This document shows positions 36,815 through 48,216 of a stretch of DNA of 64,000 bases, one piece after another. The number at the start of each line of letters is the position of its first letter. Position 1 is the stretch's first letter. Origin of the DNA: Saprospiraceae bacterium (GTDB lineage Bacteria; Bacteroidota; Bacteroidia; Chitinophagales; Saprospiraceae); contig JAHDCU010000008.1 in the NCBI GenBank assembly GCA_020629715.1, positions 182,044 to 246,043 of the forward strand, read 5' to 3'. The notes under the pieces are model-generated. The model did not search any database. It was given only the letters and a program-made list of their open reading frames with translations, and had not been told where the DNA came from. The position numbers and the translations under genes are program-made.

Positions 36815-38308
36815 TTAATTTTGTAGCGCCTTTTTAGTTAATTGTAACCCACGTTTCCCCTCTACCCAAGGCTGCCATACTGCAAACATCTTCATGATGA
36901 ATTCTAGATTTTGGTTCGATATAATTTCTTCCACTTCTTCTCTAGATTGCCTTTTAAATTGATCAATTTCTTCCTTTGGAAGATTCGCATATTGGAGGAT
37001 CGTGGAAGCAACTATGGCTGAATTAATTTTAAGCGCAGTCAAATTAACCTTATCATACGTATCGGATGATGCATGATAGTTGAGGCCGTATAGATCAGGC
37101 TTATGTCGAGCTACCAAGTTAGGTATACCTTGGAGCATAAAATCAAAATTATCCGTACCGACTATAGCGGCATCGATGTTGTGAAATGGTCCCAGTCCTT
37201 CTACTTTAGTTAAGAGTTGGTCTAGTAAGGGGATCAATTCCTTTCTACCATTGGTAAAATAGCCTAGTATTGGCCCACTGCCGATATCAATGGAAATTGC
37301 CAATTTATGTTGATCCAATTCCTTGAGGTGATCTTTAGTATACGCCTCACTACCAAAATAGCCTTGCTCTTCACCGTTCCATAATGCAAAACGAATAGTT
37401 CGATCCGCTTGGATATTAAGGGTCTTCATCTGTCTTGCGATATCGATCATCATAGAGAAATTGCAACCATTATCATTTGCTCCAGTACCCAATGCCCAAG
37501 AATCTAAATGAGCGCCGATGATGATGATTTCGTCAGGATATTTCTTTCCAAGTATCTCTGCAATTACATTATGTGACTGAAAAGAATCTCCTGTTTCTGC
37601 TTTGACTTCTAATTGAATGCCCAAATTTTCACCAGTCTTTAAAAGCCTGATGCAGCGTTTAGCATCTTCACGTGCCATGACAATCTGGGGGATGCTCTCT
37701 TCATCTCCTGTAGAACTGATAAAGCGATAAAGCAGTTTGGCGGGTCGAGACGCCATAAATATGATACCAGCTGCCTTGTATTTATTGGCTAAATCTTCTA
37801 CTTTTTTAGCATGTACGTATTCAGCAAATAAGCCATCAATATCTAGGCAAAGCTCAGTACTCACAATGATGAAATTGTCTTGTATGGATGTGGCAAGAGC
37901 TTGAAAATATTCTTCCGTTAGCTCTTCTGTAAAAACCAATTTCCCAGAATAATTTCCTGGCTTACTCTTATATTTTGAAACTGCAAGCGGTGTCCAAGAA
38001 TTACCAGATTTATTGCTGATTTCCAGATGCGTTCCATCGGCGATCCAACGACTTGGCATATCGAATGACTCTAATTGAGCGTTTACTCCAGCATCTTTAA
38101 ATTTTTGGTGTCCCCATTGTACTGCTTGTTCGTTAGCTTTTGTCCCTGTGACTCTTCCTCCGATTTGATCACATAGTTCTTGTAGGTCTTCTTCGATGGG
38201 AGTTTCACCAATGAGTGAAGTAATCAGACGATCATGATCGGATTGAGAAAATAGGGATAAGGGTAATATTAGAGCAAGGAGTAGAATAAATAGATTTGAG
38301 ACTTTCAA
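36815..38308 (-). CDS. M28-family metallopeptidase (carboxypeptidase Q-like), secreted
   Basis: 497 residues with a clean signal peptide (FILLLALILPLSLFSQ). A PA-type insert lies in the first half. The catalytic half has IIGAHLDSWALGTGANDNGCN (zinc His and bridging Asp), LWNGEEQGYFGS (catalytic Glu-Glu pair) and a later His in YHASSDTYDKV. Zinc ligands therefore look complete. It should remove residues from exported peptides in the periplasm or outside the cell. No clear T9SS tail ends the protein (KRGLQLTKKALQN). Preceding gene hemB is on the same strand about 60 bp upstream. Confidence 0.92.
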   Translation of the reverse strand: MKVSNLFILLLALILPLSLFSQSDHDRLITSLIGETPIEEDLQELCDQIGGRVTGTKANEQAVQWGHQKFKDAGVNAQLESFDMPSRWIADGTHLEISNKSGNSWTPLAVSKYKSKPGNYSGKLVFTEELTEEYFQALATSIQDNFIIVSTELCLDIDGLFAEYVHAKKVEDLANKYKAAGIIFMASRPAKLLYRFISSTGDEESIPQIVMAREDAKRCIRLLKTGENLGIQLEVKAETGDSFQSHNVIAEILGKKYPDEIIIIGAHLDSWALGTGANDNGCNFSMMIDIARQMKTLNIQADRTIRFALWNGEEQGYFGSEAYTKDHLKELDQHKLAISIDIGSGPILGYFTNGRKELIPLLDQLLTKVEGLGPFHNIDAAIVGTDNFDFMLQGIPNLVARHKPDLYGLNYHASSDTYDKVNLTALKINSAIVASTILQYANLPKEEIDQFKRQSREEVEEIISNQNLEFIMKMFAVWQPWVEGKRGLQLTKKALQN

Positions 38309-38354
38309 ACGGTTGCTAGTTTACTAGGTTTATAAAGTTTGTAGAATATCGCGG

Positions 38355-38400
38355 AAGCTCGAAATCGCGTCATCGCGAAGTCGAGAAATCGCGAAGCCGC
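38355..38400 (+). repeat. GC-rich AATCGCG repeat overlapping the 3' end of hemB
   Basis: The words AAATCGCG and CGCGAAG recur at close spacing. The hemB stop lies inside the repeat, so the last HemB residues (FSTSR) are repeat-encoded. The rest of the gene does not show this composition. Confidence 0.5.
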
Positions 38401-39371
38401 ATCGCCATCTCCTTAGCAAAATAAGTAATGATCACGTCTGCCCCCGCACGTTTGATACTCAGCAAAGTCTCTGGCATCGCTTGATCATAGTCCAACCATC
38501 CATTTTGGCAAGCAGCCCAAAGCATAGAACATTCTCCGCTGACATGATAAGCAGCAGTAGGATATTTATAGACTTCTTTGAGTTGGTGTATGATGTCTAA
38601 GTAATGCAAGGCTGGTTTTACCATAATAAAGTCCGCACCTTCGGAAATATCTAATTCTGCCTCTAATAGTGCTTCTCGCTTATTGGCAGGATCCATTTGA
38701 TAAGATTTTTTATCTTTTGGAATATCAGGATTGTCTACTGGTGCTGAGTCCAGAGCATCACGAAAAGGACCGTACATAGCACTGGCATATTTAGCTGTGT
38801 ATGACATGATCGATGTATTTTCAAAACCATAGTCATCGAGTAAGTCTCGAATATAACCTACACGACCATCCATCATATCACTAGGCCCCAGCATATCGAA
38901 GCCAGCCTGAGCCTGGGCAATTGACATCTTACCGAGTATTTCTATGGATAAGTCATTATCTATTCTACCCTTGATGACTAAACCGTCATGACCATCAGAA
39001 GAATATGGATCCATAGCTACATCACTGATAAGACAGAGGTCTGGGAATTCTTCTTTGATCTTTGTAGCTGCTTTCAGGTAGAAATTATCTTCTGCATAAC
39101 TGTATGTGGCAGTTTGGTCTTTATGCTGGTTCGGAATTTTTGGAAACATCATAAATGCTTTCAGACCTAATTTTTGGCATTTCTCAATTTCTCTAAGTGT
39201 TTGGTCTAGGCTTCGTCTAGCAGCCATAGGTAAGGATGAGATAGGATCTTCAATACCATTGCCGTCAACCAAGAAAAGTGGCTGGATCAGATCATCTACG
39301 GTGACTTTACACTCTTGCATCATGGCACGAGTAGCGTTTGACTTTCTATTTCGACGAGGTCTTATCTGCAT
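38370..39371 (-). CDS. hemB: Delta-aminolevulinic acid dehydratase (porphobilinogen synthase)
   Basis: 333 residues from ATG 39371 ([15 protein letters not shown]), the usual start; an ATG-led frame 87 bp upstream would run far into yidD. It condenses two aminolevulinate molecules for haem and related tetrapyrroles. The Schiff-base Lys is in FIMVKPAL and the second Lys is in [20 protein letters not shown]. Metal-site cysteines of the zinc type are not obvious ([16 protein letters not shown]), which fits the magnesium-dependent forms. The C-terminus overlaps a short repeat. It overlaps yidD by 26 bp, so the two are cotranscribed. Confidence 0.96.
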   Translation of the reverse strand: MQIRPRRNRKSNATRAMMQECKVTVDDLIQPLFLVDGNGIEDPISSLPMAARRSLDQTLREIEKCQKLGLKAFMMFPKIPNQHKDQTATYSYAEDNFYLKAATKIKEEFPDLCLISDVAMDPYSSDGHDGLVIKGRIDNDLSIEILGKMSIAQAQAGFDMLGPSDMMDGRVGYIRDLLDDYGFENTSIMSYTAKYASAMYGPFRDALDSAPVDNPDIPKDKKSYQMDPANKREALLEAELDISEGADFIMVKPALHYLDIIHQLKEVYKYPTAAYHVSGECSMLWAACQNGWLDYDQAMPETLLSIKRAGADVIITYFAKEMAMRLRDFSTSR

Positions 39372-39594
39372 GATTATCTTCTTTTTTAGGAACTGGATCA
39401 TAGCCACTTGGTCCCCAGGGATGGCATTTGCCAATACGTTTAATACCCAAATATACACCTTTGAATACTCCCCATTGCTGTATGGCTGCGATCATATAGT
39501 GAGAACATGTAGGATGAAATCTGCATGTCGGACCAAGTAAAGGGGATATAAGTTTTTGGTAAACACGAATAGGGAATATAAAAAGCCACTTCAT
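39346..39594 (-). CDS. yidD: Membrane protein insertion efficiency factor YidD
   Basis: 82 residues from ATG 39594 ([21 protein letters not shown]); the upstream frame adds a non-conserved 14 residues. The invariant motif [49 protein letters not shown] is all present. YidD is a peripheral inner-membrane protein that helps YidC-dependent insertion. The 3' end overlaps the hemB start by 26 bp. The DUF6702 gene ends just 4 bp before its ATG, so a three-gene operon (DUF6702, yidD, hemB) is likely. Confidence 0.96.
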   Translation of the reverse strand: MKWLFIFPIRVYQKLISPLLGPTCRFHPTCSHYMIAAIQQWGVFKGVYLGIKRIGKCHPWGPSGYDPVPKKEDNHADKTSSK

Positions 39595-39598
39595 AAGA

Positions 39599-40105
39599 CT
39601 AGAGCTTGATACTATCTTGATAATAGCTGTAATCAAAGAACCAATGTGCTAGTTTTTTATCATCCTTTTTGATTACGGTCATATTTCGCTGGTCGTCATA
39701 TTGATCCCGGAGAATAGTATTAGAAACTGTCCATTCTTGTTTTAGCTCTGTATAACCTCCTTCCATGTAGCACCAAACAGCGGCTAAATCGTCAGACATT
39801 TCTTTACCTATAAAGTTCAGAGATATAGGTCTCTCCGAAAGATCGAATTGAATATTGGCATTGATATAAGCATTCAGAATAGAGTCTAGTTCGATAGCTT
39901 CATTTTCTACGAATAATTTGAGCTTTTTCGAACTAAAATCCTCTATAGCCAACTCAAGATCGTCGATAAAAATCTTGGCCGTAACTTGCACTTTTTTATC
40001 TACAGTATTCACTCTAACTTCTGTATTAGATAGGTGAAACTCATGAGAAGGCGTAGCTTCAAAAAAGAGTAAGAAAGACGAAAAAAGATATATCATCCAA
40101 GGCAT
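39599..40105 (-). CDS. DUF6702 family protein
   Basis: 168 residues. A hydrophobic start ([17 protein letters not shown]) is a signal peptide or membrane segment, then [34 protein letters not shown], the family signature, and a C-terminal beta-rich part. The family is common in Bacteroidota and typically follows an M1 or other membrane-linked gene, but its function is unknown. Cotranscription with yidD and hemB is indicated by a 4-bp gap. Confidence 0.75.
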   Translation of the reverse strand: MPWMIYLFSSFLLFFEATPSHEFHLSNTEVRVNTVDKKVQVTAKIFIDDLELAIEDFSSKKLKLFVENEAIELDSILNAYINANIQFDLSERPISLNFIGKEMSDDLAAVWCYMEGGYTELKQEWTVSNTILRDQYDDQRNMTVIKKDDKKLAHWFFDYSYYQDSIKL

Positions 40106-40151
40106 ACCTCAAAGATACATGCAAAGGATGATATACCATGTTATCAAAAGC

Positions 40152-41534
40152 TTATTGCTTGAAAAACTTGTGGATCATTTGAACTTCAGCTTTACTGAGT
40201 TGCAAGAAATACATACCACTTTCTAGCAATGAAATGTCGATAGAGCTCTTGGATTTTCCAGATGAAATGGTGTTACCATTTACAGAGATGATGCTGTAAT
40301 TATCAAATTGATAGTCTTCGATGGTTAGTCGTTCTTGCGCTGGGTTAGGGTATATTTTGGCTTTAGTATCAATTGAGTTTGTCGAGTTGGTTATGCCACA
40401 AGCGTCAAGTTCAGATCTTATATAGATTAATTCATTGTTTTCATATATACGACTTATGTATCTACCTCCGTCTTGATTGCAATATTCGAAATTCCCAGCT
40501 TCTCCGAAAGGACCGTTTAAGATACCGAAGCCTTCAATATAAAGAACGGGTTCGCAAAATTCTGATTCATGTTTATAAATAAATCTTTCTCTACAATCAC
40601 CATTGAATAATTGTACTGAGTCTTTGGTTTCTAAAGTCAATCCTTCACCAGCAAAGATAATTGTAGAACCGATGGTTTGGGCAGTGTCGAACCAGTCAAG
40701 AGCAAAGCCAGCTGAGCTTAGTTTGTAAATATTTTGATTATTCTCATAATATAGAAAATCAGTTTCAACCCAATCATTAGTATTCAAGTAATCATATTCC
40801 CAAAGTCGTAAAAGTGAAATTCCCCAATTGTCTAAATAGCTCCAATTTTCTTTTCTGAATTCATAATCTTTATCTTTTATAGTCTGGACAAAACCCCACG
40901 ATATCACATTCCATTTTTTATTCGGGTTCACAAAATCAATAGATTGGAAGTTGTCTTGTATACATTCTCGTTGGCTGTATTCTAACGATCCATTCACATG
41001 ATAACAATCATTAGTATTTGATAAATATCTGTCCGATAATAAGTAAAAGCCAAAACCATCATAATTATTTCCGATACCCTTGACCCAAGTTAAACTACTG
41101 CCTTCGAAATGGATCCGCTTTCTTTTTATACCTGAATTCAATTCAATACTGTCTATATCAGATACTATTCCAGTAAACTGATCTGAATGGGTAATCGTAT
41201 CTCCTATTTTTAGGTTAATGTTATAGAGTGTTTCATAATTTTCATCGTCATTATACATGCCATAAGTAATTCCATTTTTCTCAGCGTAACGATAGTAAGT
41301 ATCTTCCCATTCTGCTTCGTTGGCCATACTATTGGAGGCTAGCCTTAAGAAGTGAAGTGAATCAATAGTTAAAGTATCTTCAATGAATTTGAATTTATAA
41401 CTTATCCTCTGATCATTATATTCTATAGAGTTATACCACTCATTTCCAAGGTTAACAAATTGATTTTGAGCGGATATGTTGAACCAATTAATACTTAAAA
41501 GAAAAATTAAAATTACAACAACTTTAGCATTCAT
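40152..41534 (-). CDS. Secreted protein with T9SS type A sorting domain
   Basis: 460 residues with an N-terminal signal (VVILIFLLSINWFNISAQ). The bulk is beta-rich and shows no recognised enzyme motif. The C-terminal 70 residues are a Por secretion tail: IYPNPAQERLTIEDYQF, then SGMYFLQLS and HKFFKQ. The protein is therefore exported to the cell surface or medium. Function unknown. It lies alone, divergent from metG. Confidence 0.85.
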   Translation of the reverse strand: MNAKVVVILIFLLSINWFNISAQNQFVNLGNEWYNSIEYNDQRISYKFKFIEDTLTIDSLHFLRLASNSMANEAEWEDTYYRYAEKNGITYGMYNDDENYETLYNINLKIGDTITHSDQFTGIVSDIDSIELNSGIKRKRIHFEGSSLTWVKGIGNNYDGFGFYLLSDRYLSNTNDCYHVNGSLEYSQRECIQDNFQSIDFVNPNKKWNVISWGFVQTIKDKDYEFRKENWSYLDNWGISLLRLWEYDYLNTNDWVETDFLYYENNQNIYKLSSAGFALDWFDTAQTIGSTIIFAGEGLTLETKDSVQLFNGDCRERFIYKHESEFCEPVLYIEGFGILNGPFGEAGNFEYCNQDGGRYISRIYENNELIYIRSELDACGITNSTNSIDTKAKIYPNPAQERLTIEDYQFDNYSIISVNGNTISSGKSKSSIDISLLESGMYFLQLSKAEVQMIHKFFKQ

Positions 41535-41658
41535 AACATTGATCTTTTCTGTAAGGTACCAAAAGACGTGAACAAAACCTTTGTCAGTTCTAAATAATCC
41601 TAAGTGAATAGATACTAGCTACCGCCATTTACATATCTTCGCATATCAATTTAAAACC

Positions 41659-43794
41659 ATGCGTCAATTCAATCGATATACGGTTACTTCTGCGCTACCA
41701 TACGCTAATGGTCCATTGCATATAGGACACTTGGCGGGAGCCTATTTGTCTGCGGACATATACGTAAGATTTTTGAGACTGACAGGTAAAGATGTAGTCT
41801 ACATTTGTGGATCAGATGAGCATGGTGCAGCCATTACCTTAAGGGCTGCTAAAGAAGGTACTACGCCTCAAGCTATTGTGGATAAGTATCACGATCTTTT
41901 TCAGAAGACATTCAAAGATATGGGGATATCATTCGATATCTACCATAGAACGTCGGCGCCTATCCATCATGAGACTTCACAAGATTTTTTTAGAAATCTT
42001 CATGCAAAAGGGGAATTTCAAGAAAAGGAGTCAGAGCAATATTATGATGCTGAAGCGAAACAGTTTTTAGCAGATCGATATATCAAAGGTACATGCCCGA
42101 AATGTAATTACGAGGAAGCGTACGGCGATCAATGTGAAAATTGCGGCTCTGCGTTGAGTCCAACTGAATTGATCAATCCAAAATCAACAGTTTCTGGAGC
42201 TACTCCTGAACTTAGAAAAACGACGCATTGGTATCTTCCTTTAGATAAATATGAAGAGTGGCTAAGAGAGTGGATTACCACAGGCAAATTGGATGGTAAA
42301 GAATTGCACGACCCTGAATCTTGGAAAAATCACGTTTTAGGACAATGTAAATCATGGCTAGATAGTGGTCTGCAACCAAGATCCATGACGCGTGATTTGG
42401 ATTGGGGAGTAGATGTACCACAAGAGATCGAAGGAGCAGATGGCAAAAAGCTTTATGTATGGATGGATGCTCCCATCGGATACATATCCGCTACTAAAGA
42501 ATGGGCTTCACAACAAGGAAAAGACTGGAAGCCTTATTGGCAAGATGAGGATAGCTCGTTGATCCATTTTATTGGAAAAGACAATATTGTATTTCACTGT
42601 TTGATCTTCCCAGCAATCTTAAAGGCGCATGGTGACTATGTACTTCCAACCAATGTGCCTGCCAATCAATTCATGAATTTGGAAGGTCGTAAAATATCGA
42701 CTTCTAAAAATTGGGCTGTTTGGGTACATGAGTATGTGGAAGACTTTCCAGGTCGTCAAGACGAGATGAGATATTGCATGGTTCGTAATATGCCAGAGCT
42801 CAAGGATTCTGAGTTTACGTGGAAAGGATTTCAAGATTGTAATAATAATGAGCTAGTCAATAACCTTGCAAATTTTGTCAATAGGGTAGTCGTATTGACT
42901 AATAAATACTACGATGGCATAGTACCGAGCTTTGATGAGGCATTAGATATTATCGGTCCTATTGATGTGGATGAAGCTGCATATCACGATAGTGAGTGTC
43001 TGAGATTGTTTGATGACTTGGATGCATATTGTGATTTTGTAAGAAAGTATGATTTCAGAGGTGCTTTGAAAACGTTGATGGAGATTTCTACTCGTGGGAA
43101 TCAGATCCTTCAAAACAATGAGCCTTGGAAAACTATAAAAACTGATGAAGAGTCTGTTAAGGTGGTTATGAATCTGGCATTGCAATATGTTGCAGCATTA
43201 CGAGTGGCGATCAGACCATTCATGCCGTTTACTTCAGACAGAATGAGTGAATTACTCAACTTAGAATCCATCAATGAAGCAGGCGAACTGAATGATATGC
43301 TCATGGCATTGGCAGAGGGTGAATTGATATTACCAGCAGATCATCAGATAGGAAAGCCGGTGCATTTGTTTTCTAGAATCACGGACGAAGTGATTCAAGC
43401 GCAAGTAGATAAATTACAGGCAACTGATGCTCAAGAAGACGCGGAGGTAAAAACAAACCCTATTAAAGCAGAGATCCAATTTGATGATTTCACTAAGCTA
43501 GATATCCGTACGGCGACCATCATTGAGGCGGAAAAAGTGAAAAAAGCCAATAAACTTTTAAAGCTACAGCTAGATCTAGGCTTTGAAAAACGAACAGTGG
43601 TTTCCGGCATTGCTGAGCATTATACTCCGGAAGAAGTCGTTGGAAAGCAAGTAAGTCTATTAGCTAATTTAGCTCCTAGAAAAATACGAGGTGTAGAATC
43701 TCAAGGAATGATCTTAATGGCCGAGAACAAGGAAGGCAAGCTCTGCTTCGTCAATCCTGATGAGTCCTTTGAAAATGGTGCAGGGGTTTCTTAA
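41659..43794 (+). CDS. metG: Methionyl-tRNA synthetase
   Basis: 711 residues. The class I catalytic core has PLHIGHL (near residue 20), the zinc-binding segment CPKCNYEEAYGDQCENCG (about residues 146-163) and a KMSKS-type motif KISTSKN (about 344). The C-terminal 105 residues are an EMAP/Arc1p-type tRNA-binding domain (FDDFTKLDIRTATIIEAEKV...VSGIAEHY...LANLAPRKIRGVESQGMILMA), the usual dimerising tail. It charges tRNA-Met. It is monocistronic here, with no leader visible before it, unlike the metY operon at 48 kb. Confidence 0.97.
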   Translation: MRQFNRYTVTSALPYANGPLHIGHLAGAYLSADIYVRFLRLTGKDVVYICGSDEHGAAITLRAAKEGTTPQAIVDKYHDLFQKTFKDMGISFDIYHRTSAPIHHETSQDFFRNLHAKGEFQEKESEQYYDAEAKQFLADRYIKGTCPKCNYEEAYGDQCENCGSALSPTELINPKSTVSGATPELRKTTHWYLPLDKYEEWLREWITTGKLDGKELHDPESWKNHVLGQCKSWLDSGLQPRSMTRDLDWGVDVPQEIEGADGKKLYVWMDAPIGYISATKEWASQQGKDWKPYWQDEDSSLIHFIGKDNIVFHCLIFPAILKAHGDYVLPTNVPANQFMNLEGRKISTSKNWAVWVHEYVEDFPGRQDEMRYCMVRNMPELKDSEFTWKGFQDCNNNELVNNLANFVNRVVVLTNKYYDGIVPSFDEALDIIGPIDVDEAAYHDSECLRLFDDLDAYCDFVRKYDFRGALKTLMEISTRGNQILQNNEPWKTIKTDEESVKVVMNLALQYVAALRVAIRPFMPFTSDRMSELLNLESINEAGELNDMLMALAEGELILPADHQIGKPVHLFSRITDEVIQAQVDKLQATDAQEDAEVKTNPIKAEIQFDDFTKLDIRTATIIEAEKVKKANKLLKLQLDLGFEKRTVVSGIAEHYTPEEVVGKQVSLLANLAPRKIRGVESQGMILMAENKEGKLCFVNPDESFENGAGVS

Positions 43795-43960
43795 TGTTTA
43801 ATGATTAGTTATTAGTAACTAATGCTAACGCTTGCATAAAAACTATATATAATATCAGAAATAGACGCCTTGAGCTAACAACCGTCTTATTTGATCATTA
43901 AAAACTTTTTGATCTTGGTGATCTCTGTGGTTTAATTTCATATGACTTGGCGAGAAAACT

Positions 43961-43984
43961 CTATGCTCTCCATGCCTCTATGGT
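43961..43984 (+). repeat. Dispersed repeat copy 1
   Basis: A 24-base sequence starting CTATGCTCTCCATGCC is found again at 60937-60960 with one difference. On the minus strand both copies read like the ACCA-AGAGGCA-GAG intergenic repeats that are widespread in environmental bacteria; the nearby 43921-43940 segment is also of this type. Confidence 0.55.
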
Positions 43985-43985
43985 T

Positions 43986-44606
43986 TCAAAACACCACCCT
44001 ATAAATCAAAAACAAGCCAAAAACAAACAACCCAACCCCAGCTACTTTCGAAAACATATTTACATGTTTATCCTGCAATTGCTGACGTAATAGCTTGGCA
44101 GCAAATACTTTAGAAGCGTCAGTTATAATAATCGTGATCATGATGGCTCCTAAAAATATCATGGTATCTATATCACTAATCTGCTTAGTGACTATGTAGC
44201 TGCTTATGATCCCAATCCAAAAGATAAAAGTGAACGGGTTAATGGTGTTGACAAGAAAACCCTTTAGCCAAAACCCTGAGAAACTTTTGATCGTCAGTTT
44301 TTTTGGTTCAGTATTGAAAGTCATTTCCTTGATGTATGCCCCTATCCCAAAGGACATAAGGACAATCCCACCGATTATTCCCATCCATAGTTTGAAAGAT
44401 TCACTTTCTACTACACCCGCTATTCGTCTTACGAAGAGATAGGTCAAAGCAATAATTAAGATATCACTAATCCAGACTCCAGAGCAGACTGATAGTCCTT
44501 CTTTGGTACCATGCTCAATAGATGCTTGAGTAATGGTTATGAAAATAGGGCCTAAAAGTATAGCTAGTGTAAGCCCTACCAAAATGCCTTGCAGTATCAA
44601 TTGCAT
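43986..44606 (-). CDS. LysE family translocator
   Basis: 206 residues from ATG 44606 (MQLILQGILVGLTLAILLGP); a TTG-led extension to 44639 is not needed. Six hydrophobic segments are visible and the LysE motif near the first loop is present (LGPIFITITQASIEHGTKEGLSVCSGVWISDILII). It should export an amino acid or similar small solute, but the substrate is unknown. Follows the TPR lipoprotein gene on the same strand; the gap is about 55 bp. Confidence 0.9.
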   Translation of the reverse strand: MQLILQGILVGLTLAILLGPIFITITQASIEHGTKEGLSVCSGVWISDILIIALTYLFVRRIAGVVESESFKLWMGIIGGIVLMSFGIGAYIKEMTFNTEPKKLTIKSFSGFWLKGFLVNTINPFTFIFWIGIISSYIVTKQISDIDTMIFLGAIMITIIITDASKVFAAKLLRQQLQDKHVNMFSKVAGVGLFVFGLFLIYRVVF

Positions 44607-44661
44607 GCTGCTAATGTAGCTAAAAGATCGTTGTAACAACTAGTTTTTAGACTTTACTCTT

Positions 44662-45657
44662 TTATTCCTGAGCTGGAAGATCAGACAAGGCTCTTCTTGC
44701 CCTTTCAAAATCTGGATTCAGATTGATGGCATTTTGAAAATCTTGTCTCGCAGCTTCTACATTGCCTTGTAGCTGTTGAGTCACTCCGCGATAATAAAAA
44801 CCTAATGCATCTTTTGGGTTAATCCCACAAAGTATATCAAACTCTCCTTTGGCTCGATCAAGGCTATCAAGCTCTAAGTAAAGTATACCTTTGTTGAGAA
44901 AGCTTGGCTGATATCTTGGATCTATGGTGTTGATCTGATTATAAATGTCTATGGCTCCAGCGATATCATCGTGATTCTGCAGGTAAAAAGCTTTAGAATG
45001 TAATGCTTCTATGCTATTAGGGTTGGCACTGATGGCTGCGTTGTAATAGTCCAATGCTCTTTTGTCTTTTTGATTTTCGTAGATGCCACCGATATATAGC
45101 CATGCATCTATCAATTCAGGATTATTCTCGACAGCCGTCTGGAAAGCATTGATAGCTCGAGTGGTATCTCCTTGTTCTGTGAGGGTGACGCCAAGCATAA
45201 AGAACGCATCCGGATTTTGAGGTTCGAGTGCTAGAATGTTGTTGACGGTTTGTATAGACTCCGAATATTCTTTCAAAATGACTTGTGTTTCACTTAGTTT
45301 AAGTAGGGTAGGGATACGTTCGGGAAATCGTTCTCCGGCTTGCTCCATGATATTAAGTGCTGCTCTGGATTGATAATAATCCATAAAAACATCTGAGAGT
45401 TTATGGAAGTATTGTGCCTTAGTCGAGTCTATGCTGATGGCTACTTGCAGATCTGTAATTGCTTCGTCAAAGCTATTTTTTTGGTATAATAAATCGGCAC
45501 GTTGTACTCGTAATTCTGCATTTTCAGGATCGCTTTGTACCTGTGCATTAAGATCATCTAATGCCGCATCACCAGTAAGTTTAGCTTGCTCTACCTCAGG
45601 TTTACAAGCGAATAGTAAAATGGCAAAAACTAATGTTAGGCTTATAATATGCTTCAT
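44662..45657 (-). CDS. TPR-repeat lipoprotein
   Basis: 331 residues from ATG 45657 (MKHIISLTLVFAILLFACK); the earlier in-frame codon adds only six residues. The lipobox ends in Cys (LLFAC). The rest is a row of about eight TPR units (for example NPDAFFMLGVTLTEQGDTTRAINAFQTAVENNPEL and NPKDALGFYYRGVTQQLQGNVEAARQDFQNAINLNPDF). It is anchored to an envelope membrane and probably scaffolds another protein. No partner can be named. Confidence 0.88.
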   Translation of the reverse strand: MKHIISLTLVFAILLFACKPEVEQAKLTGDAALDDLNAQVQSDPENAELRVQRADLLYQKNSFDEAITDLQVAISIDSTKAQYFHKLSDVFMDYYQSRAALNIMEQAGERFPERIPTLLKLSETQVILKEYSESIQTVNNILALEPQNPDAFFMLGVTLTEQGDTTRAINAFQTAVENNPELIDAWLYIGGIYENQKDKRALDYYNAAISANPNSIEALHSKAFYLQNHDDIAGAIDIYNQINTIDPRYQPSFLNKGILYLELDSLDRAKGEFDILCGINPKDALGFYYRGVTQQLQGNVEAARQDFQNAINLNPDFERARRALSDLPAQE

Positions 45658-45727
45658 AAGATCTATTTGCAACAAAATTACAAATTAGCATGAGAGAGCA
45701 TACAGTTTGCTTCTGTAATACAGCTTT

Positions 45728-46771
45728 CTATACGACAAGCTTCAAAATATTTGACTTTGGAGACTGGTAGAAAGCGGTAATGGCTTTACTTATTTTTTCA
45801 GTTTCTATCAGAAATCCATCATGACCATATTGACTATTCACGATTTCGTATTTAGAATTTTTTATACCGTCATGGAGTTGCTTTTGTTCTGACTCAGGAA
45901 ACAAGATATCATTGGTAATGCTGATGACCAATGTATTGGATTGTATACGTGCAAGTGCTTCAGTAATGCTTCCTCTATCACGTGCAATGTCATGACTATC
46001 CATGGCTTTGGATAAATACCAATAGCTATAGGCATTGAATCGCTTAGCAAGTTTTTCTCCTTGATATCTTTGATATGATGCCGCTCTATCTGGGAAGATT
46101 CTAGGTTCGTATTCTTTTTGAGTACTGCTGTATGTGTCATAGTTTCTGTATGAAAGCAAGGCAATGCTACGAGCGGTTTTCATACCATTTATACCTGATA
46201 TAGCGGTTTCTTGTTTCCAAGTAGGATCATTCTGTATGGCTAATCTTTGTGATTCATTGAAGGCGATTCCCCAAGGGCTATGCGCTGCATTAGTTGCCAA
46301 TAAAATCAAATTATTGATATCATTTGACGAGGAGATTGCCCACTCTAGTGCTTGTTGCCCCCCGAGTGATCCACCTATAAGCGTATGTATCTTTTGAATA
46401 CCCAGTTCTGAAGCCAATTGCTGATGTACTTGGACTATATCTCTAATCGTAATAAGAGGAAAGGATCTGTAATATGGTTTTTGGGTTTCTGGATTAAGGT
46501 CGAGCGGATTTGTAGTGCCATAATGTGAGCCCAATACATTAGCACAAATAATAAAGTACTTGTCAGGGTCATACAAGGAATCAGGCCCAAATAGACCTTT
46601 CCACCAATCTAATACGTCGCTATTAGCAGTCAATGCATGACATACCCATATGACATTTGATTTATCGTGATTAAGCTTTCCATAGCTGTGGTATGCTACT
46701 TCGATATTGGATAGCTTAGCACCATTTTCTAATACTAGGGTTGAGGGTAATTTTATTTTTTGGAATGTCAT
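45728..46771 (-). CDS. metX: Homoserine O-acetyltransferase
   Basis: 347 residues, alpha/beta hydrolase fold. The nucleophile Ser135 is in GGSLGGQQALEW, with the catalytic Asp in SITNDILFP and His in YGHDGF. It uses acetyl-CoA to make O-acetylhomoserine, the substrate of the MetY product encoded upstream. The gene order metY then metX on one strand with an 88-bp gap indicates an operon driven by the regulated leader upstream of metY. Acetyl versus succinyl specificity is assigned from the fold and the metY partner. Confidence 0.93.
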   Translation of the reverse strand: MTFQKIKLPSTLVLENGAKLSNIEVAYHSYGKLNHDKSNVIWVCHALTANSDVLDWWKGLFGPDSLYDPDKYFIICANVLGSHYGTTNPLDLNPETQKPYYRSFPLITIRDIVQVHQQLASELGIQKIHTLIGGSLGGQQALEWAISSSNDINNLILLATNAAHSPWGIAFNESQRLAIQNDPTWKQETAISGINGMKTARSIALLSYRNYDTYSSTQKEYEPRIFPDRAASYQRYQGEKLAKRFNAYSYWYLSKAMDSHDIARDRGSITEALARIQSNTLVISITNDILFPESEQKQLHDGIKNSKYEIVNSQYGHDGFLIETEKISKAITAFYQSPKSNILKLVV

Positions 46772-46859
46772 ATGATCATATCAATTGGCGAAAATGTAGA
46801 AAATAAGGATGTAGCCACATAGGACTACACCCTCGTCTACTTAGAATAAATTAAAAGCA

Positions 46860-48206
<1,347 letters not shown>

Positions 48207-48216
48207 CTAAGTGTTT

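Noticed and set aside
36815..38308. T9SS tail on the M28 peptidase
   Set aside because: The end of the protein lacks the PNP and GxY patterns of sorting tails.
38370..39458. Longer HemB starting at 39458
   Set aside because: The extra 29 residues come from yidD sequence in another frame; the family start is [11 protein letters not shown] at 39371.
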